This document shows, in pieces, positions 18,472-26,978 of a stretch of 38,336 nucleotides of DNA (positions are counted from its first letter, which is position 1; each line of letters begins with the position of its first letter). The notes under the pieces were generated by a model. It made no database searches. It saw nothing but the letters and a program-made list of their open reading frames with translations, and was not told the DNA's origin. The stretch spans positions 1-38,336 of the forward strand of contig CABUKS010000025.1 of assembly GCA_902492235.1 (NCBI GenBank), in the 5' to 3' direction. This DNA comes from an uncultured Collinsella sp. (lineage in GTDB: Bacteria > Actinomycetota > Coriobacteriia > Coriobacteriales > Coriobacteriaceae). Made by a program: the position numbers and the translations under genes.

Positions 18472-19967
18472 ACGCCCTCCTCGATAATACGGTAGACATA
18501 CTCCATGTCGAGCGCCCCGCGCACGACGTCGGCCAGGCGGTCGAACTCGCGCGCACGGTGATAGGCCGCGGACGCCGCGCCCGTAGCACCCACGACGCTC
18601 TCGGGCAGGCCGCGCATGCGCGCGAGCGAGCGCGCGAGGGCGAGCGCTACCCCAGGTTCGTCGAACAGGCCGTGGAGATAGGTTCCGAACACGTTTCCGC
18701 AGGCCGCGCCTTCTGGTTTGCCGTCAATCGTGCCCGCAGGGGCGCAGGAGACGGTCGTTTCGCCGTCGTGAATCTCGTACCCGCGCGCCGTCATGCCGTT
18801 CCACACCGAGAACGCGCCTTGGGCGCCCGTAATGCGCAGCTCCGACTGGGCGAGGCGCTTTTCCTCCTTGAACACCGTACTTGCAGGGATGAGCCCGAGC
18901 CCGCGCGCGGTGCCAGCGCCTTCCCTGCCGTGCGGGTCGGAAAGCTCGTCTCCCAAAAGCTGGTAGCCTCCGCATATGCCGAGCACCGGCGTGCCCGCGC
19001 CCGAAAGCGCGCGTACACAGGCTCCGATGCCGCTAGCCGCAAGCCAGCGCGCGTCGTCGAGCGTGGTCTTCGAGCCGGGGAGCACCACCAGGTCGGGTCG
19101 GCCCAGATCGGTCGTCGAGGAAACGTAGCGCACGCCCACGCCGGGCACGCGCGAAAGCGGGTCGAAGTCGGTGAAGTTCGACAGATGCGGAAGGCGCACG
19201 ACGGCGACGTCGATGACACCGCGCGCCTCGCGGGCAGATAGGCGCGGCGCGAGCGAGTCCTCGTCGTCCAGGTCGAGCGTAAGATACGGCACGACCCCCA
19301 CGACGGGAACCCCGCACATCTTCTCGAGTGGGGCCAATCCCGGGCGCAGGATTTCCACATCGCCGCGGAACTTGTTCACCACAAGCCCCCGCAAAAGCGC
19401 GCGGTCCTCGGGCGCAAGGAGCGCGACCGTGCCGTAGAGCTGGGCAAACACCCCGCCTGGGTCGATGTCGCCCGCGAGCAGCACGGGGGAGGACACGGCG
19501 CGCGCGAGCCCCATGTTGACGATGTCGTTTTCGGCAAGGTTGATTTCGACGGGGCTGCCGGCGCCCTCGATGACGATGACGTCGTTTTCCTCCGCGAGCG
19601 AATCGAACGCCTCCAAAATCTGCGGCATGAGCGCCTTCTTTCGCGCGAAGTAGTCCCTCGCAGCGAAGGCTCCCTGCGCCTTGCCGGCCACGATGAGCTG
19701 GCTTCGGTGGTCGCTTTCGGGCTTGAGCAGGATGGGGTTCATGCGCACGTCGGGCGCGATGCCGCACGCCTCGGCCTGCATGATCTGGGCGCGCCCCATC
19801 TCGAGCCCGTCGGCCGTGACACCGCTGTTGAGCGCCATGTTCTGGCTCTTGAAGGGAGCCACGCGCAGGCCGTCCTGCGAAAGCACACGGCACAGCCCCG
19901 CCGCAAGCAGGCTCTTCCCCGCGTTCGACATGGTGCCCTGGATCATGATGGGCTTCGCCCTACCCAC
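18468..19967 (-). CDS. cbiP: adenosylcobyric acid synthase (glutamine-hydrolysing)
   Basis: The 499-aa enzyme amidates the b, d, e and g side chains of adenosylcobyrinic a,c-diamide. The dethiobiotin-synthetase-like N-terminus has the P-loop variant IQGTMSNAGKSL. The C-terminal class I glutamine amidotransferase shows the Cys nucleophile in LGICGGYQLLG and the His in YLHGLFD. The GTG at 19967 is chosen because AAGGAGG (19977-19983) stands 9 nt upstream and it overlaps the cobD stop by 8 nt; an ATG at 20000 lies deeper in cobD and has no SD of that quality. Gene length is normal. Confidence 0.94.
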   Translation of the reverse strand: MGRAKPIMIQGTMSNAGKSLLAAGLCRVLSQDGLRVAPFKSQNMALNSGVTADGLEMGRAQIMQAEACGIAPDVRMNPILLKPESDHRSQLIVAGKAQGAFAARDYFARKKALMPQILEAFDSLAEENDVIVIEGAGSPVEINLAENDIVNMGLARAVSSPVLLAGDIDPGGVFAQLYGTVALLAPEDRALLRGLVVNKFRGDVEILRPGLAPLEKMCGVPVVGVVPYLTLDLDDEDSLAPRLSAREARGVIDVAVVRLPHLSNFTDFDPLSRVPGVGVRYVSSTTDLGRPDLVVLPGSKTTLDDARWLAASGIGACVRALSGAGTPVLGICGGYQLLGDELSDPHGREGAGTARGLGLIPASTVFKEEKRLAQSELRITGAQGAFSVWNGMTARGYEIHDGETTVSCAPAGTIDGKPEGAACGNVFGTYLHGLFDEPGVALALARSLARMRGLPESVVGATGAASAAYHRAREFDRLADVVRGALDMEYVYRIIEEGV

Positions 19968-21183
19968 GGGTATCGACCTCCTTCTCCGAGCCTCGGCCAT
20001 CCGCGCCCGCCATAGCGCCGCTGCAAGAAGCGCCGCCCCGTTCGTCGGGTTCGCCTTCGCCCGAAGCGCCTTCCGCCCGAAGCGCGCGACTGAACGCCAT
20101 CACAAGCCGGGCGTTCTCCTTGCGCGTGCGCACCGCGACGCGGCACCAGAAACGGGACAGTACCGAAAACGAGTCGCACGTGCGGACCAAAACCCCCTGT
20201 TTATACAGGCGCTCGGGGATGTCTTTCGCCGGCGTGCGGACTAAAAGGAAGTTCGCATCCGACGGCACGACGGAAAGCCCGAGCGAGGAGAGCTCGTGGG
20301 AAAGCCACGCTCGCTCGCCCGCCAGTACATCGCGCGTGCGCGAGACGTATTCGACGTCTTCCAGGGCGGCGATGCCCGCGGCCTCGGCGACCGAGGAGAC
20401 GGGCCAAGCCTGCCCCGCCCGGCGAATCCCCTCGATGAGTTGGGCGTTTCCGCTGATCAGATATCCCAACCGCAACCCCGCCATTCCGTAGAGCTTGGTG
20501 AACGCGGAGAGCACGGCCACATGGCGCGAACACGCGGCGCGTGCGGCCACGCTCCTTTCGCGGGCGTCGGGCGCAAATCCGAGGAAGCACTCGTCCACGA
20601 CGAGCAGCGCGCCCGCCTGCTCGCAGCGGCAAGCCGCGGCATCGATCACGCGGGGGTCGACGAGGCGCCCCGTCGGGTTGTTCGGATTGCAGAGGTACGC
20701 AACGTCTCCCGGCCCCTCGATCGCGCGGACGAAGGAGGCGGGCACGTCGAAGTCGTCCGCTTCGGAGAGCGGGAACTCCTGCACGCATGCGCCGTAGTAC
20801 GATGCCGCCTCCGCATAGTCAGAGAACGTCGGCGCGCACACGACGATGCGTTTCGGGCGCACCGCCGCGGCGAGCCGCCAGATGATGTCGGACGCGCCCG
20901 CGCCGCAGACGATAGTATCTTCGGGAATGCCCTGGGCGCGCGCTAGGGCGCGAACGAGGGCGCGGCTTTCCCTATCGGGGTAGGCGTCGATTCGAGAAAG
21001 CGCCTTGCAAGCTGCGGCGACGGCGAGCGGCGAGGGGCCTGCCGGATTTACGTTCACCGAGAAGTCGATGAGGTCGGAGGCGCCCCCTTCGCAAGCGATG
21101 CCGAGCGATTGCGCGCTGCCCCCATGCGTACGGGCGCGCAGGATTCCCCCGGCAGCCCGGGACGCGGCGTCGTCTTCCCTCAT
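19960..21183 (-). CDS. cobD: threonine-phosphate decarboxylase CobD (PLP-dependent)
   Basis: The 407-aa class I aminotransferase-fold protein probably makes (R)-1-amino-2-propanol phosphate, the linker of the nucleotide loop. Family landmarks are LIDFSVNVNPAGPSP near the N-terminus, AYPDRESRALVRALA, ICGAGASD-type turn (VCGAGASDIIW), YLCNPNNPTGRL, and the PLP-lysine in SAFTKLYGMAGLRLGYLI. Homologous histidinol-phosphate aminotransferases share these features, but the position between cbiB and cbiP favours CobD. The C-terminus has a ~40-residue low-complexity, Gly/Glu/Arg-rich tail not expected in the family. The ATG at 21183 overlaps the cbiB stop (ATGA). Confidence 0.9.
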   Translation of the reverse strand: MREDDAASRAAGGILRARTHGGSAQSLGIACEGGASDLIDFSVNVNPAGPSPLAVAAACKALSRIDAYPDRESRALVRALARAQGIPEDTIVCGAGASDIIWRLAAAVRPKRIVVCAPTFSDYAEAASYYGACVQEFPLSEADDFDVPASFVRAIEGPGDVAYLCNPNNPTGRLVDPRVIDAAACRCEQAGALLVVDECFLGFAPDARERSVAARAACSRHVAVLSAFTKLYGMAGLRLGYLISGNAQLIEGIRRAGQAWPVSSVAEAAGIAALEDVEYVSRTRDVLAGERAWLSHELSSLGLSVVPSDANFLLVRTPAKDIPERLYKQGVLVRTCDSFSVLSRFWCRVAVRTRKENARLVMAFSRALRAEGASGEGEPDERGGASCSGAMAGADGRGSEKEVDTRG

Positions 21184-22154
21184 ACAATCGCCCCCACGGC
21201 GAGCACGACCGCCGCGCGCGCGGCGCCGAAGACGACGAGCGCGCATACGGACGCGGCGAGCATGAGCCTTGTCGCCCGGGCGATGTCGCCCCACTCGATT
21301 TCGCGGGATGCGTCGCCTATCGTCGGTTTCTCAACGAGCTTGCCGAAATACACCGCGGGTCCTGCCAGGCGCAGCCCGAGCGCGCCCGCACACGCTGACT
21401 CGGTCTGCGCCGAGTTGGGGCTCGCATGGCGACGCCTGTCGCGGCGCCAGATGCGCGCCGCCCCGCACGCGTCGAGCCCGACGATCGGGCACACGGCGAT
21501 CATGAGCAGGGCCGATAAGCGCGAGGGAATCCAGTTCACCGCATCGTCGAGGCGCGCCGAGGCGCAGCCGAAGTCGATGTAGCGCTCGTTTTTGTAGCCC
21601 ACCATGCTGTCGAGCGTGTTCACCGCCTTGTACGCCATGCCCAAGGGCGCACCCCCGATCATAAGGTAGAAAAGCGGCGCGATGACGCCGTCGCTCGCGT
21701 TCTCCGCCACCGTTTCCACGGCGGCGCGCGCAACGCCCTGCTCGTCGAGAACAGACGTGTCGCGTCCCACGATGAGCCCGACGGCTTCACGAGCCGCGAC
21801 AAGGCCGCCCTTCGAGAACGCGCGGGCCACGGCCAGGCTCTGGCGGCGCAGCTCGCATGCCGCGAGAATCTGATAGCTCGCCCATGCCTCGGCCACAAAG
21901 CGCAAGCCGGGGTGAACCATGCCGCAAAGATGCAGGATTCCCCAGGTCAAAAGCCAACACGCAAGCGGAAGCGCCACGGCGAGCACAAGCCCTGCGGCGC
22001 GCGTGCCCGCGGACGTTTGCGGGAATGCGCCCCGCAGGCGGCCTTCGGCCCACGTGATCGCGCGCCCCATGGCGACGACGGGATGGGGAAGCCAGCGCGG
22101 GTCGCCGAAGGCAAGGTCGGCCGCGAACCCGGCGGCGACGGCAAGAATCGTCAT
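21180..22154 (-). CDS. cbiB: adenosylcobinamide-phosphate synthase CbiB
   Basis: The 324-aa integral membrane protein joins aminopropanol phosphate to adenosylcobyric acid. The N-terminus MTILAVAAGFAADLAFGDPRWLPHPVVAMGR is highly characteristic. Further family motifs are AARAAVETVAENASDGVIAPLFY-like (VARAAVETVAENASDG) and KAVNTLDSMVGYKNERYIDFG. Several hydrophobic segments agree with membrane location. The ATG at 22154 overlaps the stop of the upstream phosphatase fusion gene (TGATG). The open frame extends upstream to 22433 but that part is out-of-frame sequence of the neighbour. Confidence 0.94.
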   Translation of the reverse strand: MTILAVAAGFAADLAFGDPRWLPHPVVAMGRAITWAEGRLRGAFPQTSAGTRAAGLVLAVALPLACWLLTWGILHLCGMVHPGLRFVAEAWASYQILAACELRRQSLAVARAFSKGGLVAAREAVGLIVGRDTSVLDEQGVARAAVETVAENASDGVIAPLFYLMIGGAPLGMAYKAVNTLDSMVGYKNERYIDFGCASARLDDAVNWIPSRLSALLMIAVCPIVGLDACGAARIWRRDRRRHASPNSAQTESACAGALGLRLAGPAVYFGKLVEKPTIGDASREIEWGDIARATRLMLAASVCALVVFGAARAAVVLAVGAIV

Positions 22155-23155
22155 CACCGGGCATCGCCCCCCGAAGCGGGGCGAACGTCGCGAAGGCAGC
22201 GCCCATCCCAGGTGGCGGCCCATGCGCCGCCCGGCTCGGTATGCACGTCGAAATATCCCATTTTCGGGACAGCTAGCTCGGAGAGCAGCGCTTTCACGGT
22301 ACCCGCGTGAACGACGAAGACGGCGCGCCCACTCCCCTGGGCGCGCTCCGATTCGCACGCCTCCCGAAACGCCGCGACGACGCGGCGGGTGAAATCGCTC
22401 TTGCCCTCGCCATGCGGGCAGCGCGTCTCGCACCAGGAGTCTACCCAGGCGCGGTAGCGCACATCCTCTTTAAGCTCGGCGGCGCTTCGCCCCTCGAAGT
22501 CACCGAAATCCATCTCGCGCAGACCGGGGCACGCCATAAGCTCCGCGTACGGGAAGAGGATGCGCGCCGTCTGGTCGGTGCGGGCCATTCCGCTCGTGAT
22601 AACACGGAACACGTCACGATCGCACGCGAGATCGCGCAAAGCGCGCTCGCCCGCGCTCGACAGGGGCTCGTCGGTGCCCGCCCCGCTGTAGCGATGGTCT
22701 TCCGTGCCCGCCGTGGCACCATGGCGCACGAAGACGACTTCCAAAGGCGCGCTCGCGCCCTGCGTCCCTCGAGACGCATCGGCAAGGTTTCCTTTGATGA
22801 CCTGGGGAATCCCGCACGTCATGCGCACGACGACGTCGGCGCGCGCAGCGAGCGCGCATCCCAGGCGCCCCGCGCGCTCGCGCCATTGGACGTCTTCCGC
22901 ACGCATGGGGACGACCCCCGAGCCGACCAAGGACAGAATCACTGCGTCGAAGCCGATCAGCCGCTCGAGCCCCCGGTCAACGTCGAGCGCGCGTACGAGT
23001 TCCTCAGCACGGTACGCGACGCGGCCGGCAAAAGCCGCGGGCACGCCGCCCTCCGCAAACTGCGCCGCGTCGACGAAATCGTCCGCCGCGAACCCGAGCT
23101 TTTCGCGCACGAAGGTCCTCTTCCCCGAATGCGCGCCACCTAACACGAGCATCAT
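22154..23155 (-). CDS. fusion of a reduced CobU-like domain with a CobC histidine phosphatase
   Basis: The 333-aa protein has two parts. Residues 1-~122 resemble CobU: P-loop LGGAHSGKRT at the start and an ILSLVGSGVVP...GRLGCALAARADVVVRMTCGIPQVIKG end similar to CobU's NEVGxGIVP and CGIPxxxKG. The middle is shortened and lacks the RIxxH segment with the guanylylated His, so it is unlikely to be a full AdoCbi kinase/guanylyltransferase. Residues ~136-333 are a histidine phosphatase: RHG triad VFVRHGATAGTEDH (His145), and a second His in FVVHAGT (His283), matching CobC, which removes the alpha-ribazole 5'-phosphate. A complete CobU is encoded two genes upstream. The start overlaps the cobS stop (ATGA). 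Confidence 0.83.
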   Translation of the reverse strand: MMLVLGGAHSGKRTFVREKLGFAADDFVDAAQFAEGGVPAAFAGRVAYRAEELVRALDVDRGLERLIGFDAVILSLVGSGVVPMRAEDVQWRERAGRLGCALAARADVVVRMTCGIPQVIKGNLADASRGTQGASAPLEVVFVRHGATAGTEDHRYSGAGTDEPLSSAGERALRDLACDRDVFRVITSGMARTDQTARILFPYAELMACPGLREMDFGDFEGRSAAELKEDVRYRAWVDSWCETRCPHGEGKSDFTRRVVAAFREACESERAQGSGRAVFVVHAGTVKALLSELAVPKMGYFDVHTEPGGAWAATWDGRCLRDVRPASGGDAR

Positions 23156-23919
23156 AGGAGCATGCCCCCCGCCACCAGCATGGCAAGCATCGCGAGCTCA
23201 GCCCATTGCAGAAACCATCCGGCCAAATCCCCCGTCACCCCGCCGAAGCGGGACAGGGCAACATGGCGGTACCACGCGAGCGCCAAAAGCCCCGCCACCG
23301 CCATAAGGGCGCCGACGGCCTGGGCGCACGCGACCATCCCTGCAGCCGAAGCCGCAGCGAAAGCGCAAAGCGGCACGACGATCGCCGCGCGCTTCTTCGC
23401 AGGCGAGAGCCCCGCGGCCATGCCATCCGCCCGCGCGGCAGGCCAGCATTCAACGGCGAGCCCCGAAAGCGCGCGGGAGAACACGAGCGAGCACAGAAGC
23501 GCGAGGAACGCCCCCGCCGTAAGCGGCAGCGCGGTGAACAGGGAAAACTGCAGAATAAGGTACATGACAACACCGATGACCCCGAAGGCGCCCGCCCGCG
23601 GGTCGTGCATGATCTCGAGCTTTCGCTCGCGTGGGGCCCAACTTGCAAGCGCATCGGAGGTGTCGCAGAGCCCGTCTAGGTGGATGCCTCCCGTCACCGC
23701 CACAGGCAGCGCCGCGAGCACGGCCGCGACGATGGTCGCGGGTACGCCGAGCAGGTTCGCCACGTACCCCCACGCCGTCATGAGGAAGCCTTCCGCAAGG
23801 CCCACCAGGGGAAACGCGGCAAGCGCATGGGTTGACCCGAAATCGGTCCAGGCCGATTTCGGGACGGGGATGCGCGAGAACGTTCCGAACGCCGCGCCGA
23901 TTGCCTCTGCTATCTTCAC
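23152..23919 (-). CDS. cobS: adenosylcobinamide-GDP ribazoletransferase (cobalamin synthase)
   Basis: The 255-aa integral membrane enzyme joins AdoCbi-GDP with alpha-ribazole phosphate. The signature GGIHLDGLCDTSDAL at ~77-91 carries the conserved Asp residues, followed by RKLEIMHDPRAGAFGV. FSRIPVP near the N-terminus and multiple hydrophobic helices fit the family. The start is the GTG at 23919, giving a GTGA overlap with cobU and the usual ~250-aa length; the frame upstream to 24030 is non-family. Confidence 0.94.
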   Translation of the reverse strand: MKIAEAIGAAFGTFSRIPVPKSAWTDFGSTHALAAFPLVGLAEGFLMTAWGYVANLLGVPATIVAAVLAALPVAVTGGIHLDGLCDTSDALASWAPRERKLEIMHDPRAGAFGVIGVVMYLILQFSLFTALPLTAGAFLALLCSLVFSRALSGLAVECWPAARADGMAAGLSPAKKRAAIVVPLCAFAAASAAGMVACAQAVGALMAVAGLLALAWYRHVALSRFGGVTGDLAGWFLQWAELAMLAMLVAGGMLL

Positions 23920-24464
23920 CTTGTAGGTCCTTCGCCTTTCATCCACACGGGAATCCCGCATACCACTTCGACTGCGCGGTCGGCCAGCGCCGCCACGCCC
24001 GCGTTCACGCGCGCGAGCGCGCGACTCCATGCCTCGGTCCCCTCATCGTAGCGCATCCCATCGGCGAACACGTCGACGGTGACCACCACCGTATACGCAG
24101 CGGCCTGAGCGAGCCGTTCGATGCCTCCGAGCACCTCGCGCGCCGCAGCGTCGGGGTCACGTGGGGACAAGCCGCCTTCCGCGAAAAGCTCGTTCGCAAC
24201 CAGGTTGCCCACGTCCTCCAAAAGAAGCGTGCAGCCGCGCGGAAGCCCGGGCACTGCGGCGCCCACGTCACGCGTGCGCTCGAGGGTGGAAAACCCCTTG
24301 CCCTCGCGCAGCGCCCGATGGCGCGCGATGCGGCGGGCGCCCTCTTCCCCGAAGGGCTCCATCGTTGCCAGGTACATGCGAGGGCCGTCGTGCCCAAGGC
24401 ACAGGGACTCGGCGTAGGCGCTCTTGCCGCTCGCAGCGGCGCCGATGACGAGCGTAACCGTCAT
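23916..24464 (-). CDS. cobU: adenosylcobinamide kinase / adenosylcobinamide-phosphate guanylyltransferase
   Basis: The 182-aa bifunctional enzyme phosphorylates adenosylcobinamide and transfers GMP to it. The P-loop is IGAAASGKSAYAE (~7-19), and YLATMEPFGEEGARRIARHRALR contains the expected guanylylation site, His49. LLLEDVGNLVANELFAEG is in the place of the family's LVDCLTxW segment, and the end reads EVVCGIPVWMKG. It overlaps cobT and cobS by ATGA and GTGA. With a second CobU-like domain in the nearby fusion, this copy is the one that keeps the catalytic His. Confidence 0.93.
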   Translation of the reverse strand: MTVTLVIGAAASGKSAYAESLCLGHDGPRMYLATMEPFGEEGARRIARHRALREGKGFSTLERTRDVGAAVPGLPRGCTLLLEDVGNLVANELFAEGGLSPRDPDAAAREVLGGIERLAQAAAYTVVVTVDVFADGMRYDEGTEAWSRALARVNAGVAALADRAVEVVCGIPVWMKGEGPTR

Positions 24465-25603
24465 TTCCCGGCCTCGAAATGCTCGTAAGCAGCCATGCCA
24501 GTCGCCGTGAACGTCTTCCCATCCCGGTACACGCGCAGCGCCGAATCCAGAAGGGGCAGATACGCCATGGCGCCCGCGCCCTCGCCCAAGTGCATGCCTG
24601 CGACGATGGGTGCCTTTATGCCGAGCTCGCGAAGGAGCTCCTGGCTTGCGGGTTCGCTAGATGCGTGGGTGCCCACGAGGTAGCCCAAGGCGTTGGGGCA
24701 CAGGCGCGCCGCGCACAGGGCCGCCGTGCAGGATATGACCCCGTCGAGGAGCGCCGGCACCTTCGAGGCCGCGGCCCCCAGGTAGAAGCCGCACATCGCA
24801 GCGATGTCGAAGCCGCCCACCTTCGAGAGCACGTCGATCGGGTCGGCGGGATCGGGCGAGTTCGCGTCGATAGCGCGCTCGACCACGTCGAGCTTGCGCG
24901 CGAGCGAGGCGTCCGAGAGCCCCGCGCCGCGCCCGACGAGGCTCCGCGCGTCCGCCCGGATGAGCACTGCGGCCACCGCCGCCGAGGTGGTCGTGTTGCC
25001 GATGCCCATCTCGCCCGCGGCGAGAAGGCGCACGCCGGCGCGGGCAAGCCCGCACGCGACGGCGATTCCGACCTCGATCGCGCGCACGGCCCCATCGCGA
25101 GACATGGCGGAGCCGTGCGCGATGTTGCCGCTCCCCCGCCGCACGTTCGCGCGCACCATGCGCGCGTCTTCTATGCCCCGGGCCATACCCACGTCGACGG
25201 GCACGACATCGGCACCCGCGAACGCCGCCATGCGGCAGGCGCTCGTGGCCCCCTCGCACATGTTGCGCGCGACGGCTCGCGTCACGTCTTGCCCGCTTTG
25301 CGACACGCCCTCGGCAACGACCCCGTTGTCGGAGAAGAATACCGCGAGCGCACGGGGAAACTCGGCCACCTCGGCGCTCCCCTGAGCTGCGGCGATACAC
25401 GCGACGGCGTCTTCAAAGTCGCCCAATCCCCCCAAAGGATGCGCGATGGAATCCCACGCGGCGTACGCGGCGGCGCGGGCGCACTCGTCTGCGGGCGCAA
25501 TCCGGGAGAGCGCGGCTTCGAGCACGGCGCCCTGCGCCGACGAGAACGCGCGCTCGACTTCCTCGCGGATGCAGGCAAGCGCGGTTTCAGTTGCTTCAGC
25601 CAT
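24461..25603 (-). CDS. cobT: nicotinate-nucleotide--dimethylbenzimidazole phosphoribosyltransferase
   Basis: The 380-aa enzyme makes alpha-ribazole phosphate from NaMN and a benzimidazole or other lower-ligand base. The catalytic Glu is in LGEGAGA (~339-345, Glu341). GEMGIGNTTTSAAVAA, PVDVGMARGIED and VFFSDNGVVAEGVSQ match family blocks. The ATG at 25603 has a GAGGAGA SD and overlaps the cbiA stop by 8 nt. An N-terminal stretch of about 55 residues precedes the first strong block. No dimethylbenzimidazole synthesis genes (bza) are visible here, so the natural base cannot be told. Confidence 0.93.
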   Translation of the reverse strand: MAEATETALACIREEVERAFSSAQGAVLEAALSRIAPADECARAAAYAAWDSIAHPLGGLGDFEDAVACIAAAQGSAEVAEFPRALAVFFSDNGVVAEGVSQSGQDVTRAVARNMCEGATSACRMAAFAGADVVPVDVGMARGIEDARMVRANVRRGSGNIAHGSAMSRDGAVRAIEVGIAVACGLARAGVRLLAAGEMGIGNTTTSAAVAAVLIRADARSLVGRGAGLSDASLARKLDVVERAIDANSPDPADPIDVLSKVGGFDIAAMCGFYLGAAASKVPALLDGVISCTAALCAARLCPNALGYLVGTHASSEPASQELLRELGIKAPIVAGMHLGEGAGAMAYLPLLDSALRVYRDGKTFTATGMAAYEHFEAGK

Positions 25604-26978
25604 GCCGTCTCCTCTCTGCGAACGACGCTGCGGCAGACGCGAACGCGCGCGCAACGTCGGGGTTCGCAGGATAGTACACATGCGGGAAGCCCGCAACCAG
25701 GGACGGGGTGGTCGTCATGCACGGCCAGCCCTTGTCGCGCCGGGGCTTCTGCGCCCAGAAGTCGCCGCCCGGGCAGGTGGACTGCCAGTAGTGGAACTCG
25801 TGCGCGCGGATGCGTGTGCCGCGCGGCCCGTAGAGCCCGTCGCGTTGGGAAGTGAGCTCCACGTACCCGAAATGGGACAGCCTTCCCCCGTTCTCGCTTG
25901 CGCCCTCAAGGGCGCCCGCAACAGGCCAGCGCCGCCCCTCGCTATCGGAGATTTCGCGCTGCAGGTACAGAAACCCACCGCATTCGGCAACCGTCGGCAT
26001 GCCGGATTCCACCGCGCGCCGCACCGCCTCGCGCATCGGCGCGTTCTCGGAGAGCTGCCGCGCATGGAGCTCCGGGTAGCCGCCTCCCAGATAGAGGGCG
26101 CTTGTCCCCCGGGGCAACTCGCTATCACACAAGGGGCTGAAAAAGGCCAGCTCGCAACCCAGGTCCTCGAGCACGCGCAGGTTCTCCTCGTAGTAGAACG
26201 AGAACGCCTCGTCACGCGCGACAGCGACGATGGGCCGCGCTCCCGCGATCGGCTCCAACCGGTAAGGTTCCTCGCGGATATCGGGTGCCGTCGCCGCTAT
26301 TTCGAGCAAGCGGTCGACGTCGACGCACTTTTCCACCAGCTCGGCCATCTTGTCGATGCGCGCGGAGAGCTGCTCGACCTCGTCGGCGGTCACAAGCCCC
26401 AGATGCCGGCTTTCGAGCGAGAACGCCTCGTCGGCGGGGATATTACCCAAAACCGCGACGCCCGTGTGCTTCTCGATCGCTGGCTTCGCGTAGGCGCAGG
26501 CAGCGGCGCTCGTCTTGTTCAGCACGACGCCGCGCACGTTCGCACAAGGCAGGAACTCGGCGATGCCGCGGATTACGGCGGCGAGCGATAAAGACGCCCC
26601 GCGTCCGTTCACCACTAAAACGACCGGCGATTCCGTGTCGCGCGCAACCTGGTAGCTGCTCGCGTCGGCCACGCCGGGCGCCATGCCGTCATAGAATCCC
26701 ATGACCCCCTCGAGCACCGCGACATCCGCGCCCGCGGCGCCGCGTGCGAGCAGGGCGCGCAGCGTCGGGGCGTCGTTGAAGAAGCCGTCTAAGTTGCCAG
26801 AGCGCGCACCCACGACGCGGCGATGAAAGAGCGGGTCAATGTAGTCGGGGCCGCATTTGAAGGCCGCGCATGCAAGGCCGCGGCGCGCGAGCGCGCGCAG
26901 GAGCGCGCACGTTACGACCGTCTTACCGCTCCCGCTCGAGGGCGCAGCGACCATGAAGCGCGGAATGGACGTGCTCAC
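25596..26978 (-). CDS. cbiA: cobyrinate a,c-diamide synthase
   Basis: The 460-aa glutamine-dependent ligase amidates side chains a and c. The N-terminal P-loop-like ATP site is MVAAPSSGSGKTVVT. FKCGPDYIDPLFH and LEGVMGFYDG are CbiA hallmarks. The C-terminal amidotransferase domain shows AECGGFLYLQ (Cys nucleophile) and a later EFHYWQS. The start is the GTG at 26978, overlapping the cbiET stop as GTGA; a longer frame to 27092 is rejected because it is a shadow of cbiET. Length is standard. Confidence 0.94.
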   Translation of the reverse strand: MSTSIPRFMVAAPSSGSGKTVVTCALLRALARRGLACAAFKCGPDYIDPLFHRRVVGARSGNLDGFFNDAPTLRALLARGAAGADVAVLEGVMGFYDGMAPGVADASSYQVARDTESPVVLVVNGRGASLSLAAVIRGIAEFLPCANVRGVVLNKTSAAACAYAKPAIEKHTGVAVLGNIPADEAFSLESRHLGLVTADEVEQLSARIDKMAELVEKCVDVDRLLEIAATAPDIREEPYRLEPIAGARPIVAVARDEAFSFYYEENLRVLEDLGCELAFFSPLCDSELPRGTSALYLGGGYPELHARQLSENAPMREAVRRAVESGMPTVAECGGFLYLQREISDSEGRRWPVAGALEGASENGGRLSHFGYVELTSQRDGLYGPRGTRIRAHEFHYWQSTCPGGDFWAQKPRRDKGWPCMTTTPSLVAGFPHVYYPANPDVARAFASAAASFAERRRHG

